Shown in pieces: positions 50,201-62,500 of a stretch of 64,000 bases of DNA. The notes beneath the pieces were generated by a model. It was not told where the DNA came from. It ran no database searches and worked only from the letters and a program-made list of their open reading frames with translations. Both the position numbers and the translations under genes were made by a program. The DNA is from Streptomyces luomodiensis (GTDB lineage Bacteria > Actinomycetota > Actinomycetes > Streptomycetales > Streptomycetaceae): assembly GCF_031679605.1 (NCBI RefSeq), contig NZ_CP117522.1, positions 8,432,001 through 8,496,000 of the forward strand, read 5' to 3'. How positions within the stretch are numbered: position 1 is the first letter of the stretch; every line of letters begins with the position of its first letter.

Positions 50201-50532
50201 CCGAAGAACGCCGGGTCGAACCCGGTGGCGTCCTTCAGGAAGCCACCCTCGCGCATGTACGAGGTGCCCTCCTGGGCCGGGTCGGAGCCGAAGAAGCCCT
50301 CCAGATCCCAGCCTCGGTCGTCCGGGAAGCCGGAGATGGCGTCGGTGCCGGACGCCACCAGCTCCCACAATGCCTCCGGTGAGGTCACGCCGCCGGGGAA
50401 GCGGCAGGCCATGCCGATGATCGCGATCGGCTCGGCGGACGCGGACTCGACCTCGGCGAGCCGCTCACGGGTCCGGTAGAGATCCGCCGTGACCCGCTTC
50501 AGGTAGTCGGCCAGGGTCTTCGAATCAGCCAT
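44269..50532 (-). CDS. Type I PKS, module 3 (KS-AT-DH-ER-KR-ACP)
   Basis: Fully reducing single-module synthase of 2087 residues. After the docking coil ([20 protein letters not shown]) come KS (Cys206), AT (Ser650 in [15 protein letters not shown] at 753-756), DH (His954, [10 protein letters not shown]), ER (NADPH motif GTGGVG from residue 1483), KR (Tyr1804) and ACP (Ser1969). It should add a fully saturated, alpha-branched two-carbon unit. The AT signature is neither malonyl HAFH nor classical YASH; the wider sequence is of the branched-extender (methylmalonyl-like) kind. The C-terminus ([16 protein letters not shown]) is a docking segment matching the coil of the next protein. It lies 38 bp after the module 1-2 gene. 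Confidence 0.94.
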   Translation of the reverse strand: MADSKTLADYLKRVTADLYRTRERLAEVESASAEPIAIIGMACRFPGGVTSPEALWELVASGTDAISGFPDDRGWDLEGFFGSDPAQEGTSYMREGGFLKDATGFDPAFFGISPREALAMDPQQRLLLETTWEVLERAGIDPASLRGSRTGVFTGLMANSYTTRVRRIPGELESYTGNGEAASVASGRVSYTFGFEGPAMSVDTACSSSLTALHLAVRALRAGECPLAVAGGVTVFATPRIFSELSRQRGLARDGRCKAFSTSADGTGLSEGVGLLLVERLSDAQRLGHPVQAVVRGTAVNQDGASNGLTAPNGPAQQRVIRAALADARLMAADVDVVEAHGTGTKLGDPIEAQAVLATYGQDRDRPVWLGSLKSNIGHTQAAAGVAGVIKTVMAMRHGVMPKSLHIDEPTPEVDWSAGAVELLAQARSWPGSEERPRRAGVSSFGVSGTNAHVILEQAPPAPEPAEPTEPPEPAGLVLEPSGPVPWVLSAQNEAALKDLARQLVTETTGTVHDIAHTLITQRSTTLPHRAVLVGSTREEFDTALDNLTGHTPDGGKTVLVFPGQGSQWIGMGQRLWETSPLYRDTIHEIDTALSEHIDWSVTDILTQQPHAPTWNRVDVIQPVLFTTMVALATLWQHHGLTPDAIIGHSQGEIAAAYTAGALTLQDAARITTLRSKALLPLTGHGTMISVLAPPEKIRNITNPDHWNTRIWIAAHNAPNNTTITGDPQAINHLTKQLAHHHIMRWQLPSVDFAGHSGHIDQLHHQLKEILAPITPQTPTTPLYSTTDNTWITTPTLNADYWYRNLRQPVLFQPAIEHLTHNGYTTYIETSPHPTLTPSIQETNPNTTTIHTLRNNQDDTHAFLTALGHAHTHGHPITWHTLIPPATTIPLPTYPFQHTRYWLNDKTADADVESAGLSRTDHPLLGAATTLAHSGETVLTGRLSPTQHGWLADHAVNGTPLLPGTALVDMALHAGDHTHHTTLDELIIHTPITLTHPTTIQITINPPDDTTTRTLTIHTRTDPDQPWIHHATGALAQRRHTPRTPETWPPTNAEPIPLHDTYHHLATTGLEYGPAFQGLQALWRQDGRLLADVHLPDHAGDTDGYGIHPALLDAALHALVADSDGDEIRLPFAWTGVTLHATGATHLRVTLETDDTGAVSLSATDTSGQPVVTVDSLTTRPIDPAQLRARPRGADDLYALDWLPWSSGGTATTVDFERYVVPTVGDDVVADTHRITTEALARVQHHLAQNTTTPLVVEATHDDLAGAAVWGLLRTAQTEHPNRIILIDTDHHPASREILPALVASGEPQARIIDGTVTVPRLTTTAATEALTPPADTDAWHLDTSEHGTLENLTLLPTDTPTRNLLPGEVRIAVRAAGLNFRDVLIALGMYPGQATMGSEAAGIVLDVGPDITDLTPGDHVTGLFPNALTNTAIADRRMMTPTPTGWSHTQAAAFPIVFLTAYYALHDLAALKPGERVLIHAGTGGVGTAAIQLAQHLGAEVFATASPAKWPHLRAMGLDDDHIATSRTHDFENTFRTTTHDHGIHVILNSLTDDLIDASLRLLTPGGRFIEMGKTDLRDPADLPEGVTYQAFDLARDAGADRIAAMLTELVELFGSGALRLPPVRCWDVREAVDAFRFMAQAHHVGKVVLTIPHTPDGTVLITGGTGSLGSLIARHLVTEHGVRDLVLTSRQGPDADGATELTTALEQHGARVRVRSCDLTDRTALAALIDDIGPLTGIVHTAGALADTTIDHLDPDALTTTFAPKADAAWWLHELTRDQDLALFVVFSSSAAVLGSPGQANYAAANSFLDALVTHRRRQGLPGTSLAWGWWQREGGMTAHLTQADHDRMTRAGIHGLTDDEGTALFDTALGHGLGTVAPVKLHLPTVGRSGSVPPVLRALVRAARPTAGQAAAQDGTWADRVAALAPEERRAAVLQLVRAQAATVLGHADAEHVSPTQAFKDGGFDSLTAVEFRNRVTAATGLRLPATLVFDHPTPNALADHLVARLVPADTGPSLADLDGIEVTLRALAEDEERRPAVVARLKQWMSTLDTTRPATDTALDLDAASAREIFDFLDGKAGQDTSH
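47812..49089. repeat. Near-identical AT-DH block, copy in module 3
   Basis: Second copy of the 1278-bp block found at 36504-37781. It ends abruptly where the KS-AT linker sequences diverge (after the shared [14 protein letters not shown] segment). A third, shorter copy lies at 59148-60200. Confidence 0.85.
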
Positions 50533-50570
50533 GCGGTATCAACCTTTGAGGATGAGGGCGAGCCGAGCGG

Positions 50571-53500
50571 TCAGTTGGAGGCACGGCCGAATTCCTTGTC
50601 GATGAAGCTGAGCAGCTCCGATTCGGAGGCGTCCGCCAACCTGTCGAGGACCTGGTCGCCGCCCGCCGCGGCGGCCGGCGCCGTGGACGGCGCGTCGAGC
50701 CGGGCCAGGATGGAGCGCAACCGGACGGCGATCGCGGTGCCTGTCTCGTCGTCCGGCCGGTTGTCGAACAACTGCCGTTCGAAACGCTCCAGCTCGCGCA
50801 GCATCTCCGGGGACGACGACCCGCCGTCGTCCAGCGGCCCGAGCTGGGCGAGCAGGTGACCGGTGAGGGCGTCCGGCGTGGGGTGGTCGAAGACCAGAGT
50901 GGCGGGCAGCCGCAGCCCGGTGGCGGTGGTGATCCGGTTGCGGAACTCGACGGCGGTGAGCGAGTCGAAACCGGTGTCCTTGAACGCCTGGCTGGGGTTG
51001 ATCCGGTCGGCGTCGCTGTGCCCGAGGACCCGCGCCGCCTGCTGGCGGACCAGGTCCAGCACCGCCCGGTCCCGCTCCTCCGGCGCCAGCGCGGAGATAC
51101 GGTCCGCCCAGTTCTCGGCGGGGGCGGTCGCCTCGCGGGCGGCAGGCCGAACGGCGTGGACCAGCCCACGGAGCACGGCGGGCACCGTGTCGGTCCGATT
51201 GAGGGTGGGCAGGTGGAGCTTGACCGGTGCGACGGTGCCGAGTCCGTGGCCGAGGGCGGTGTCGAACAGTGCGGTGCCTTCGTCGTCGGTGAGTCCGTGG
51301 ATTCCGGCGCGGGTCATGCGGTCGTGGTCGGCCTGGGTGAGGTGGGCGGTCATGCCGCCTTCCCGCTGCCACCAGCCCCAGGCGAGCGAGGTGCCCGGCA
51401 GGCCCTGGCGGCGGCGGTGGGTGACCAGGGCGTCGAGGAAGCTGTTCGCGGCGGCGTAGTTGGCCTGCCCCGCGTTGCCGAGCACACCGGCGACCGACGA
51501 GAAGACGACGAACAGTGCCAGGTCGTGGCTCCGGGTGAGTTCGTGCAACCACCAGGCGGCGTCGGCCTTGGGCGCGAAGGTGGTGGTCAGTGCGTCGGGG
51601 TCGAGGCGGTCGATGGTGGTGTCGGCCAGAGTCCCGGCGGTGTGGATGACGCCGGTGAGGGGGCCGATGTCGTCGATGAGTGCGGCGAGGGCGGTGCGGT
51701 CGGTGAGGTCGCAGGAGCGGACGCGGACGCGGGCGCCGTGCTGTTCGAGTGCGGTGGTGAGTTCGGTGGCGCCGTCCGCGTCGGGTCCTTGGCGGCTGGT
51801 GAGGACGAGGTCGCGTACGCCGTGTTCGGTGACGAGGTGGCGGGCGATGAGGGAGCCGAGGCTTCCGGTGCCGCCGGTGATGAGGACGGTTCCGTCGGGG
51901 GTGTGCGGGATGGTGAGGACGACCTTGCCGACGTGGTGGGCCTGGGCCATGAACCGGAAGGCGTCCACCGCCTCCCGCACGTCCCAGCACCGCACCGGAA
52001 GGCTCCGCAGCGCTCCCCGCTCGAACAACCCGGTCAGCTCCACCAGCATCGCGCCGATGCGGTCCGGACCCGCGTCGTCGGCGATGTCGAACGCGCGGTA
52101 CGTCACGCCCGGATGCGCCCGTGCCACTTCCGCGGGGTCGCGGAGGTCGGTTTTGCCCATTTCGATGAAGCGTCCGCCTGGGGTGAGGAGGCGGAGGGAG
52201 GCGTCGATGAGGTCGTCGGTGAGGGAGTTGAGGATGACGTGGATGCCGTGGCCGTGGGTGGTGGTGCGGAAGGTGTTTTCGAAGTCGAGGGTGCGGGAGG
52301 TGGCGATGTGGTCGTCGTCGAGGCCCATGGCGCGTAGGTGGGGCCATTTGGCGGGGCTGGCGGTGGCGAAGACTTCGGCGCCGAGGTGTTGGGCGAGTTG
52401 GATGGCGGCGGTGCCGACGCCGCCGGTGCCGGCGTGGATCAGGACGCGTTCGCCGGGTTTGAGGGCGGCCAGGTCGTGCAGGGCGTAGTAGGCGGTGAGG
52501 AAGACGATGGGGAATGCGGCGGCTTGGGTGTGGGACCAGCCTGCTGGTATGGGGGTCACCATGCGCCGGTCGGCTATCGCGGTGTTCGTGAGTGCGTTGG
52601 GGAAGAGTCCGGTGACGCGGTCGCCGGGGGTGAGGTCGGTGATGTCGGGGCCGACGTCGAGGACGATGCCGGCGGCTTCGCTGCCCATGGTGGCCTCGCC
52701 GGGGTACATGCCCAGGGCGATCAGCACGTCGCGGAAGTTCAGCCCGGCGGCTCGTACCGCGATCCGTACTTCTCCTGGCAGCAGGTTCCGGGTGGGGGTG
52801 TCGGTCGGGATCAGTGTGAGGTTCTCCAGTGTGCCGTGTTCGCTGGTGTCCAGGTGCCAGGCGTCGGTGTCGGCTGGTGGTGTGAGTGCTTCCGTCGCGG
52901 CTGTGGTGGTCAGTCGGGGGACGGTGACGGTGCCGTCGATGATGCGGGCCTGGGGTTCGCCGGAGGCTACGAGGGCGGGCAGGATCTCGCGGGAGGCGGG
53001 GTGGTGGTCGGTGTCGATGAGCACGATGCGGTTGGGGTGTTCGGTTTGGGCGGTGCGGAGTAGTCCCCAGACGGCTGCGCCGGCGAGGTCGTCGTGGCTG
53101 GCTTCGACGACGAGGGGGGTGGTGGTGTTCTGGGCCAGGTGGTGTTGGACGCGGGCCAGCGCCTCGGTGGTGATGCGGTGGGTGTCGGCGACCACGTCGT
53201 CCCCGACCGTCGGCACCACGTACCGCTCGAACTCCGGGCCGGTCGCGGAAACGGCCGGGGTGTACGGGACCCAGCCCAGACCGTACAGGTCGTCCGTCCC
53301 GGGCCGGGTACCACGGAGATGCTCAACGGCGAGCGGCCGGGTGACCAGCGAGTCGATGGTGATGACGGGCTGACCGGTGGTGTCGGTGGCCAGCAGGCGG
53401 ATGGCGCCGGTGTCGTCGATGTCCAGTCGGACTCGCAGGTGGGTGGCGCCGGTGGCGTGGACGGTCACGCCGGTCCAGGAGAACGGCAGGCGGGGGATGC

Positions 53501-56500
53501 CGTCGTCCGTGGTGCTGAGGGCGGCGGGGTGGAGGGCGGCGTCGAGGAGTGCGGGGTGTAGGGGGTGGCCGGTGGTGGTGCCTGCGGCGGTGGGCAGTTC
53601 GATGTCGGCGTAGAGGGTGTTGTGGTGGTGGTGGAGGGTGCGGAGTCCTTGGAAGGCGGGGCCGTAGTGGAGTCCGGTGTCGGCGAGTTGTTGGTAGGCG
53701 TTGGTGAGGTCGATGGGGTGGGCGTCGGCTGGTGGTCGGGTGTCGTGTGGTGTGGGTGTGGGGGTGGGTGGGGTGTGGCGGCTGAGGGTGCCGGTGGCGT
53801 GGCGGGTCCAGGTGCCGTTGGTGTGGCGGCTGTGGAGGGTGAGGGGGCGGTGGCCGGTGGTGGTTTCGGGGCCTACGGTGATTTGGATGGGGGTGGGGTG
53901 GGTGAGGGTGATGGGGGTGTGGATGACGAGTTCGTCGAGGGTGGTGTGGTCGGTTTCGTCGCCGGCTTGGATGGCCATGTCGAGGAGTGCTGTGCCGGGG
54001 ACGATGACGGTGTTGCCGACTGTGTGGTCGGTGAGCCAGGGGTGGGTGGTGGTGGAGAGTCGGCCGGTGAGGATGAGTTCGCCGGTGTCGGCCACGGTGG
54101 TCATGGCGCCCAGGAGGGGGTGGTTCGTTGTGTCCAGGCCGGCTCCGGTCACCTCGGTGCCCCCGACGGCGGCATCGTGCAGCCAGAACCGTTCGCGCTG
54201 GAACGGGTAGGTCGGCAGCTCCACGCGTCGGCCCCGGGGGACCACGGCGGACCAGTCGAGCTCCACACCGCTGGCGTGGAGCTGCCCGGCGGCGGTGAGC
54301 ACGCTGTGGACTTCGTTGTGGTTGCGGCGGGTGGTGGGGATGAGGTGGGTGGTGGTGGGGAGGGTGGTGCGGGCGAGGGTGGTGAGGGTGGCGTCGGGGC
54401 CGATTTCGAGGTAGGTGGTGATGCGGTGGTGGTGGTGGAGGTGGTGGAGGGTGTCGGTGTAGCGGACGGGTGCGGTGATGTGGTGGGTCCAGTGGGTGGT
54501 GTCGGGGTGGGTGGGTGTTGCGGTGAGCATGCTGATGAGGGGTGTGTGTGGGGGGTGGTGGGTGAGGGTGTTGAGGGTGGTGGTGAAGGGGGTGAGGATG
54601 GGTTGCATGAGGGGGGAGTGGAAGGCGTGGCTGACGTTGAGCCAGTTGGTTTTGACGTTGAGTTGGGTGGCGATGTGGTGGAGGGTGGTGTGGTCGCCGG
54701 AGAGGACGGTGGTGTGGGGGCCGTTGATGGCGGCGATGGAGATGGTGTTTTTGTGGGCGGTGAGGTGGGGTTGGAGGGTGTGGGGGTCGGTGGCGATGGC
54801 GAGCATGGCGCCGCCGGGTGGGAGGTTTTGCATGAGGGTGGCGCGTGTGGTGATGAGGTGGATGGCGTCGGGGAGGGTGAGGGCGCCGGTGATGTGGGCG
54901 GCGGTGATTTCTCCGAGGGAGTGGCCGCAGACGGCGTCGGGTTGGAGGCCCCAGGTTTGCCAGAGTCGGTAGAGGGCGGTTTCGAAGGCGAAGAGGGCGA
55001 TTTGTGCGTGGTCGGTGCGGTGGAGTGTGTCGGCTTGGTCGGGGTTGAACATGACGTCGCGTAGTTCGGGGCCGGTGAGTTCGAGGATGTCGTCCAGTGC
55101 TTCGGCGAAGGCGGGGAAGTGTTCGTAGAGTTGTCGGCCCATGCCGGGGCGTTGGGAGCCCTGTCCGGTGAACATCACCGCCAGCGGCCCGCCGTCCCCG
55201 GTGCCCGGCGTCAGGTCGGCCAGCCCGGCTGTGAAGTCCTGCACCGTCTCCCCGACGACCACCGCGCGGTGCGGCAGGACCGCCCGGGTGGTGATGAGTG
55301 AGTGCGCCACATCATGGACGGACACCTCCTCGCCCTCGACCAGCGCCGCCAGCCGCTGTGCCGACTCCCGCAGGGCGGGTTCGGTGTGTGCGGAGAGTAT
55401 CCAGGGCACGGGTCCGGTCGGGGGTGTGTGTGAGGTGTCGGGTTCTGGTGTGGTGGGTTCTGGTGTGGTGGGGGCTTGTTCGAGGATGACGTGGGCGTTG
55501 GTGCCGCTGACGCCGAAGGAGGAGATGCCTGCGCGGCGGGGGTGGTGGTCGGTGGTGGGCCAGTCGCGGGGTTCGGTGAGGAGTTCGACGGTGCCGGCGG
55601 TCCAGTCGACTTCGGGGGTCGGTTCGTCGATGTGCAGGGTTTTGGGCATCACGCCGTGGCGCATGGCCATGACGGTTTTGATGATGCCAGCCACTCCTGC
55701 GGCGGCTTGGGTGTGGCCGATGTTGGATTTCAGGGAGCCCATCCACAGCGGTTGGTCGCGGTGTTGTCCGTAGGTGGCGATGAGGGCTTGGGCTTCGATC
55801 GGGTCGCCGAGTTTGGTGCCGGTGCCGTGGGCTTCGATGAGGTCGACGTCGGTGGGGGTGAGGTGGGCGTTGGTGAGGGCGTCGCGGATGACGCGTTGTT
55901 GGGAGGGGCCGTTGGGGGCGGTGAGGCCGTTGGAGGCGCCGTCCTGGTTGACGGCGGTGCCGCGTACCACGGCGAGTATCGGGTGGCCGAGGCGTTGTGC
56001 GTCGGAGAGTCGTTCGATGAGGAGGAGGCCGATGCCTTCGGCCATGCCGAAGCCGTTGGCGTTGGCGGCGAAGGCTTTGCAGCGGCCGTCGTCGGCGAGG
56101 CCGCGTTGTCGGCTGAACTCGATGAACGGTGTCACCGATCCCAGGACGGTGACGCCGCCGGTGACGGCGAGGGTGCACTCCCCGGAGCGCAGTGCCTGGA
56201 CCGCGAGGTGCAGGGCGACCAGGGAGGAGGAGCAGGCGGTGTCCAGGGAGACGGCCGGGCCCTCGAAGCCGAAGGTGTACGAGACCCGGCCCGAGGCCAC
56301 GCTCGCCGCGCTGCCGTTGGCCACGTAGCCTTCGAGCTCGGCCGGCGCGCTGCCTCGCAGGGCGACGTAATTGCTGGCCATGATGCCGGTGAAGACGCCG
56401 GTGCGGCTGCCGCGCAGTGAGGTGGGGTCGATACCGGCGCGTTCCAGAAGCTCCCAAGTGGCCTCCAGCAGCAGCCGCTGCTGCGGGTCCATGGCCAGCG

Positions 56501-59500
56501 CCTCACGCGGGGAGATGCCGAACGCGTCCGGGTCGAAGTCGCCGGCGCTGTCCAGGAAGCCACCGTGGCGGGTGTAGGTGGTGCCGGGGTGGTCCGGGTC
56601 GGGGTCGTACAGGCTGTCCAGGTCCCAGCCACGGTCGGTGGGGAATGTGGTGATGGCGTCGCCGCCGGTGCTGATCAGGCGCCACAGGTCCTCGGGGGAG
56701 TCGACGCCGCCGGGCAGCCGGCAGGCCATCCCCACGATCGCGATCGGCTCCGCGTCTCCGGCCACGGCGGCCCTCGGCCGGGCGGTGTCCGCTGCCGAGC
56801 CGAGCAGCAGACCGGCCGCCGCCGCGCAGGTGGGGTAGTCGAAGATCAGTGTGGCCGGCAGCCGCAGTCCCGTCGCCGCCGACAGCCGGTTGCGGAACTC
56901 CACGGCGGTCAGGGAGTCGAACCCGAGGTCCTTGAAGACCTGACGCGCTCCGATCGCGGTGGCGTCGGCATGCCCGAGTACGGCCGCGGCCTGCTCCCGG
57001 ACCATGTCGACGGCCACCCGCTCTCGCTCCTGCCGCGTCATCCCGGCCAGCCGGTCGCGCCAGGTCCCGGCGGCCTCGTCGCTGCTCGCGGTCGCCCGGG
57101 GCCTGCGCACCAGGCCGCGCAACACGGTCGGTGTCACCGGTGCGGCGCGGAGCGCCACCAGGTCGAACGCGGCCGTGACCACGCTCCCGGCGTCCGTGGC
57201 CAGCGCGGCGTCGAACAGGGCCAGCCCCTCGGTGTCGGCCAGCGGCCGGAGCCCGTCGCGGGCCAGTCGGTCGTGGTCCGCGCGAGTGAGGTGGCGGGTC
57301 AGACCGGTGGTGCGTTCCCACGAGCCCCAGGCCAGAGAGGTACCGGGGAGACCGTGGCGGCGACGGTGGGTGATCAGACCGTCGAGGAAGCTGTTGGCGG
57401 CGGCGTAGTTGGCCTGCCCCGCGTTGCCGAGCACACCGGCGACCGACGAGAAGACCACGAACATGGCCAAGCCGTGATCCAAGGTCAGCTCGTGCAACCA
57501 CCAGGCGGCGTCGGCCTTCGGTGCGAACGTGGTGGCCAGCGCGTCGGCGTCCAGGCGGTCGACGGTGGCGTCGGCCAGCACCCCGGCCGTGTGCACCACG
57601 CCCGTCAGCGGACCGACCTCGTTGACGAGTGTGGCGAGGGCGGTGCGGTCGGTGAGGTCGCAGGAGCGGACGCGGACGTGGGCGCCGAGGTCGGTGAGTT
57701 CGGTGGTGAGTTCGGTGGCGCCGTCCGCGTCGGGTCCTTGGCGGCTGGCCAGGACCAGGTCGCGGACGCCGTGTTCGGCGACCAGGTGACGGGCGACCAG
57801 TGAGCCCAGACCGCCGGTGCCGCCGGTGATCAGCACGGGGCCCGAGGAGAGGTCGGGGCGCTCGTCGGGGGACGCCCCGGCGTCCACCGGCCCGCGTGTC
57901 AGCCGGGGGAGGGTGATGGCGCCGTCGCGGATGCGGGCCTGGGGTTCGCCGGAGGCGATCAGGGTGGGGAGTGCCTTGTGGGAGGCGGGGTGGTGGTCGG
58001 TGTCGACCAGCACGATGCGGTCGGGGTGTTCGGTTTGGGCGGTGCGGAGCAGTCCCCAGACGGCTGCGCCGGCGAGGTCGTCGTGGGTGGCTTCGACGAC
58101 GAGGGGGGTGGTGGTGTCGTGGGCCAGGTGGTGTTGGACGTGGGCCAGGGTTTCGGTGGTGATGCGGTGGGTGTCGGCGACCACGTCGTCGCCGACCGTC
58201 GGCACCACGTACCGCTCGAACTCCGCCGTGACGGCGCTCGCGTCCAGCGGGCGGGCGACCCATGCCAGGTCGTAGAGCTGGTGGGCGCCGGTGCTCCCGG
58301 CACGGAGCTGGTCCGCATCCACCGGCCGTGTCACCAGAGAGTCGATCGAGACGACGGGCTGTCCCGTGGTGTCCCGCGCCAACAACCGGATCGCGCCGTC
58401 GTCGTCGATGTCCAGCTCGACCCGCAGCCTGGTCGCTCCGGTGGCGTGGAGGGTGACGCCGGTCCAGGCGAAGGGGAGTCGGGTGTCGGTGTGGTTCTGC
58501 GCGACGGTGGCGGCGTGGAGGGCGGCGTCGAGGAGTGCGGGGTGGATGCCGTAGCCGTCGGTGTCGCCGGCGTTGTCGGTGAGGTGGACGTCGGCGAGGA
58601 GTCGGTTGTCTTGGCGCCAGAGGGCTTGGAGGCCTTGGAAGGCGGGGCCGTATTCCAGTCCGGTGGTGGCGAGGTGGTGGTATGTCCCGTCCAGGTCGAT
58701 GGGTTCGGCGTTGGTGGGGGGCCAGGTGGTGTGGGGGGTGGGGGGTGTGGTGTGGGTGCGGGTGAGGGTGCCGGTGGCGTGTTGGGTCCAGGGTTGGTCG
58801 GGGTCGGTGCGGGTGTGGATGGTGAGCGTGTGGGTGTTGTCGTTGTGGGTGGGGGTGGTGGTGATCTGGATGGTGGTGGGGTGGGTGAGGGTGATGGGGG
58901 TGTGGATGATGAGTTCGTCGAGGGTGGTGTGGTGGGTGTGGTCGCCGGCGTGGAGGGCCATGTCGACCAGTGCGGTGCCGGGGAGGAGTGGGGTGCCGTT
59001 GACGGCGTGGTCGGCGGTCCAGGGGTGGTGGGCCGGGTCGAGGTGCCCGGTGAAGATGGTGGCGCCGGTGTCGGCGACCGTTGTGGTGGCGCCGAGCAGT
59101 GCGTGGTCGGCCTGGCTCAGACCGGCGCTTTCCACCTGTGCGTCAGCGGTTTTGTCGTTGAGCCAGTAGCGGGTGTGTTGGAAGGGGTAGGTGGGGAGGG
59201 GGATGGTGGTGGCTGGTGGGATGAGGGTGTGCCAGGTGATGGGGTGGCCGTGGGTGTGGGCGTGGCCGAGTGCGGTGAGGAAGGCGTGGGTGTCGTCTTG
59301 GTTGTTGTGGAGGGTGTGGATGGTGGTGGTGTTGGGGTTGGTTTCTTGGATGCTGGGGGTGAGGGTTGGGTGGGGGCTGGTTTCGATGTAGGTGGTGTAG
59401 CCGTTGTGGGTGAGGTGTTCGATGGCGGGTTGGAAGAGGACGGGTTGGCGGAGGTTGCGGTACCAGTAGTCGGCGTTGAGGGTGGGGGTGGTGATCCAGG

Positions 59501-62500
59501 TGTTGTCGGTGGTGGAGTAGAGGGGTGTGGTGGGTGTTTGGGGGGTGATGGGGGCGAGGATTTCTTGGAGTTGGTGGTGGAGTTGGTCGATGTGGCCGGA
59601 GTGGCCGGCGAAGTCGACGCTGGGGAGTTGCCAGCGCATGATGTGGTGGTGGGCGAGTTGTTTGGTGAGGTGGTTGATGGCTTGGGGGTCGCCGGTGATG
59701 GTGGTGTTGTTGGGTGCGTTGTGGGCGGCGATCCAGATGCGGGTGTTCCAGTGGTCGGGGTTGGTGATGTTGCGGATTTTTTCGGGTGGTGCGAGGACGC
59801 TGATCATGGTGCCGTGGCCGGTGAGGGGGAGGAGTGCTTTGCTGCGGAGGGTGGTGATGCGGGCGGCGTCTTGGAGGGTGAGGGCTCCGGCGGTGTAGGC
59901 GGCGGCGATTTCGCCTTGGGAGTGGCCGATGATGGCGTCGGGGGTGAGGCCGTGGTGTTTCCAGAGGGTGGCGAGGGCGACCATGGTGGTGAAGAGGACG
60001 GGTTGGATGACGTCGACGCGGTTCCAGGTGGGGGCGTGGGGTTGTTGGGTGAGGATGTCGGTGACGGACCAGTCGATGTGTTCGGAGAGGGCGGTGTCGA
60101 TTTCGTGGATGGTGTCGCGGTAGAGGGGTGAGGTTTCCCAGAGGCGTTGTCCCATGCCGATCCATTGGGAGCCTTGGCCGGGGAAGACGAGGACGGTTTT
60201 CCCGCCGTCGGGAGTGTGTCCGGTGATCTGTTCCAGGGCGGTGGCGAATTCTTCGCGAGTGGAGCCGACGACCACGGCACGGTGCGGCAGCCCGGCCCGC
60301 GTGCTGATCAATGAATGGGCGATGTCCCGCACCGAGCCGTCCACGGTGGCCAGTTGACGCGCCAGGTCTTTGAGTGCGGCCTCGTTGTGCGCGGAGAGCA
60401 CCCACGGCACCGGACCGGACGGTTCCAGCACAAGTTCGGCGGGCTCGGAAGGCCCGGCGGGCTCGGTGGGCTCCGCCGGTTCGGGTACGGGCGGCGCCTG
60501 TTCGAGGATGACATGCGCGTTGGTGCCGCTCACGCCGAACGACGACACCCCCGCGCGCCGGGGACGTTCCTCCGAGCCCGGCCAGTCCCGGGCCTGGGCC
60601 AGCAGTTCGACGGCACCCGCCGACCAGTCGACCTCCGGAGTCGGCTCGTCGATGTGCAGGCTCTTGGGCATCATCCCGTGCCGCATCGACAGGACCGCCT
60701 TCATCACACCGGCGACCCCGGCGGCGGCCTGGGTGTGGCCGATGTTCGACTTCAGCGACCCGAGCCACACCGGCCGGTCACGGTCCTGCCCGTACGTCGC
60801 CAGCACCGCCTGCGCTTCGATCGGGTCGCCGAGTTTGGTGCCGGTGCCGTGGGCTTCGATGAGGTCGATGTCGGTGGGGGTGAGGTGGGCGTTGGTGAGG
60901 GCGTCGCGGATGACGCGTTGTTGGGAGGGGCCGTTGGGGGCGGTGAGGCCGTTGGAGGCGCCGTCCTGGTTGACGGCGGTGCCGCGTACCACGGCGAGTA
61001 TCGGGTGGCCGAGGCGTTGGGCGTCGGAGAGTCGTTCGATGAGGAGGACTCCGGCGCCTTCGGACCAGGCGGCGCCGTCGGCGGTGGCGGCGAAGGATTT
61101 GCAGCGTCCGTCGGGGGAGAGGCCGCGTTGGCGGCTGAACTCGATGTAGGAGGAGGGGGAGGCCATGACGGTGACGCCGCCGGCGACGGCGAGGGTGCAT
61201 TCGCCGGAGCGCAGTGCCTGGACCGCCAGGTGCAGGGCGACCAGGGAGGAGGAGCAGGCGGTGTCGACCGACACGGACGGTCCCTCGAACCCGAACGTGT
61301 ACGACACCCGGCCCGACACCACGCTCCCCGAGCCACCACTGCTCAGGTAGCCCTCCAGCTCCGGCGGCACGGTCCGCAGGCGCGAGATGTAGTCGTGGTA
61401 CATGACGCCGGCGAAGACGCCGGTGCGGCTGCCGCGGAGTGAGGTGGGGGCGATGCCGGCGCGTTCCAGGACCTCCCAGGTGGTCTCCAGCAGCAGCCGC
61501 TGCTGCGGGTCCATGGCCAGTGCCTCGCGGGGGGAGATGCCGAACAGGGCGGCGTCGAAGTCGCCCGCGTCGTGCAGGAAGCCGCCTTCGCGGATGTAGG
61601 AGGTGCCGGGGTGGTCCGGGTCGGGGTGGTAGAGGTGATCCAGGTCCCAGCCACGATCGGTCGGGAAGCCGGAGATGGCGTCGCCCCCGGAGGACAACAG
61701 GTCCCACAGCCCCTCGGGCGAGGTCACGCCGCCCGGCAGCCGGCAGGCCATGCCGACGATCGCGATCGGCTCACCGGATGGAGCGGCGGCGTCCGCGGGC
61801 TCCGTGTCGGGGCCCGCCGCGGACGCGTCGCCGAACAGGCGGCCGTTGAGGTAGGCCGCCAACGCGTCGGGGTTGGGGTAGTCGAAGGCGAGCGTGGCGG
61901 GCAGCGCCAGCCCGGTCGCCGCCGTCAGCCGACCGCGCAGCTCCACGGCGCTGGTCGACGTCATGCCGATGTCGCGGAACGACTGCCGGCCGTGCACCGG
62001 CCGGCCGCCGGTGATCACGCCGACCTCGGACAGCACCAGGTCGAGCAGGGCCCGGTCGCGCTCCGCCTCGGGGAGCCGGGCCAGCCGCCCGGCGGCGCCG
62101 GTGTCCACGGCCGATGCGGCCAGCTCGTGCCGCATCGCCAGCACCGACGCGTCGTCCACCGTGGTCGCCGCGTCGAACAGGGCGAGCCTCTCCCGGGGCG
62201 TCAGCTCCTCGCGCGGCCCCCAGCCGAGGGCCAGTGCGGGCAGTCCCCGGGCGTGCCGACGGTTGGCCACCGCCTGGAAGACCGCGTGCGCCGGACCGTT
62301 GTCGATCGGTGCGGACAGCACGAACAGCGACGGGGGCGCCTCCCGGGTGAGCTCGTCCAGGGCCAGCGCGTCCTGGAGCGGGCCGAGTTCGACCTCGCCG
62401 GCGAGCGTGGTCGGCAGCGTCTCGGGACCGGCCACCTGGAGCACGGCCGTGATCGGCGGCCCGGCCGCCCGGAACGCCGCCGCCAGCGATGCCCGGTCGC

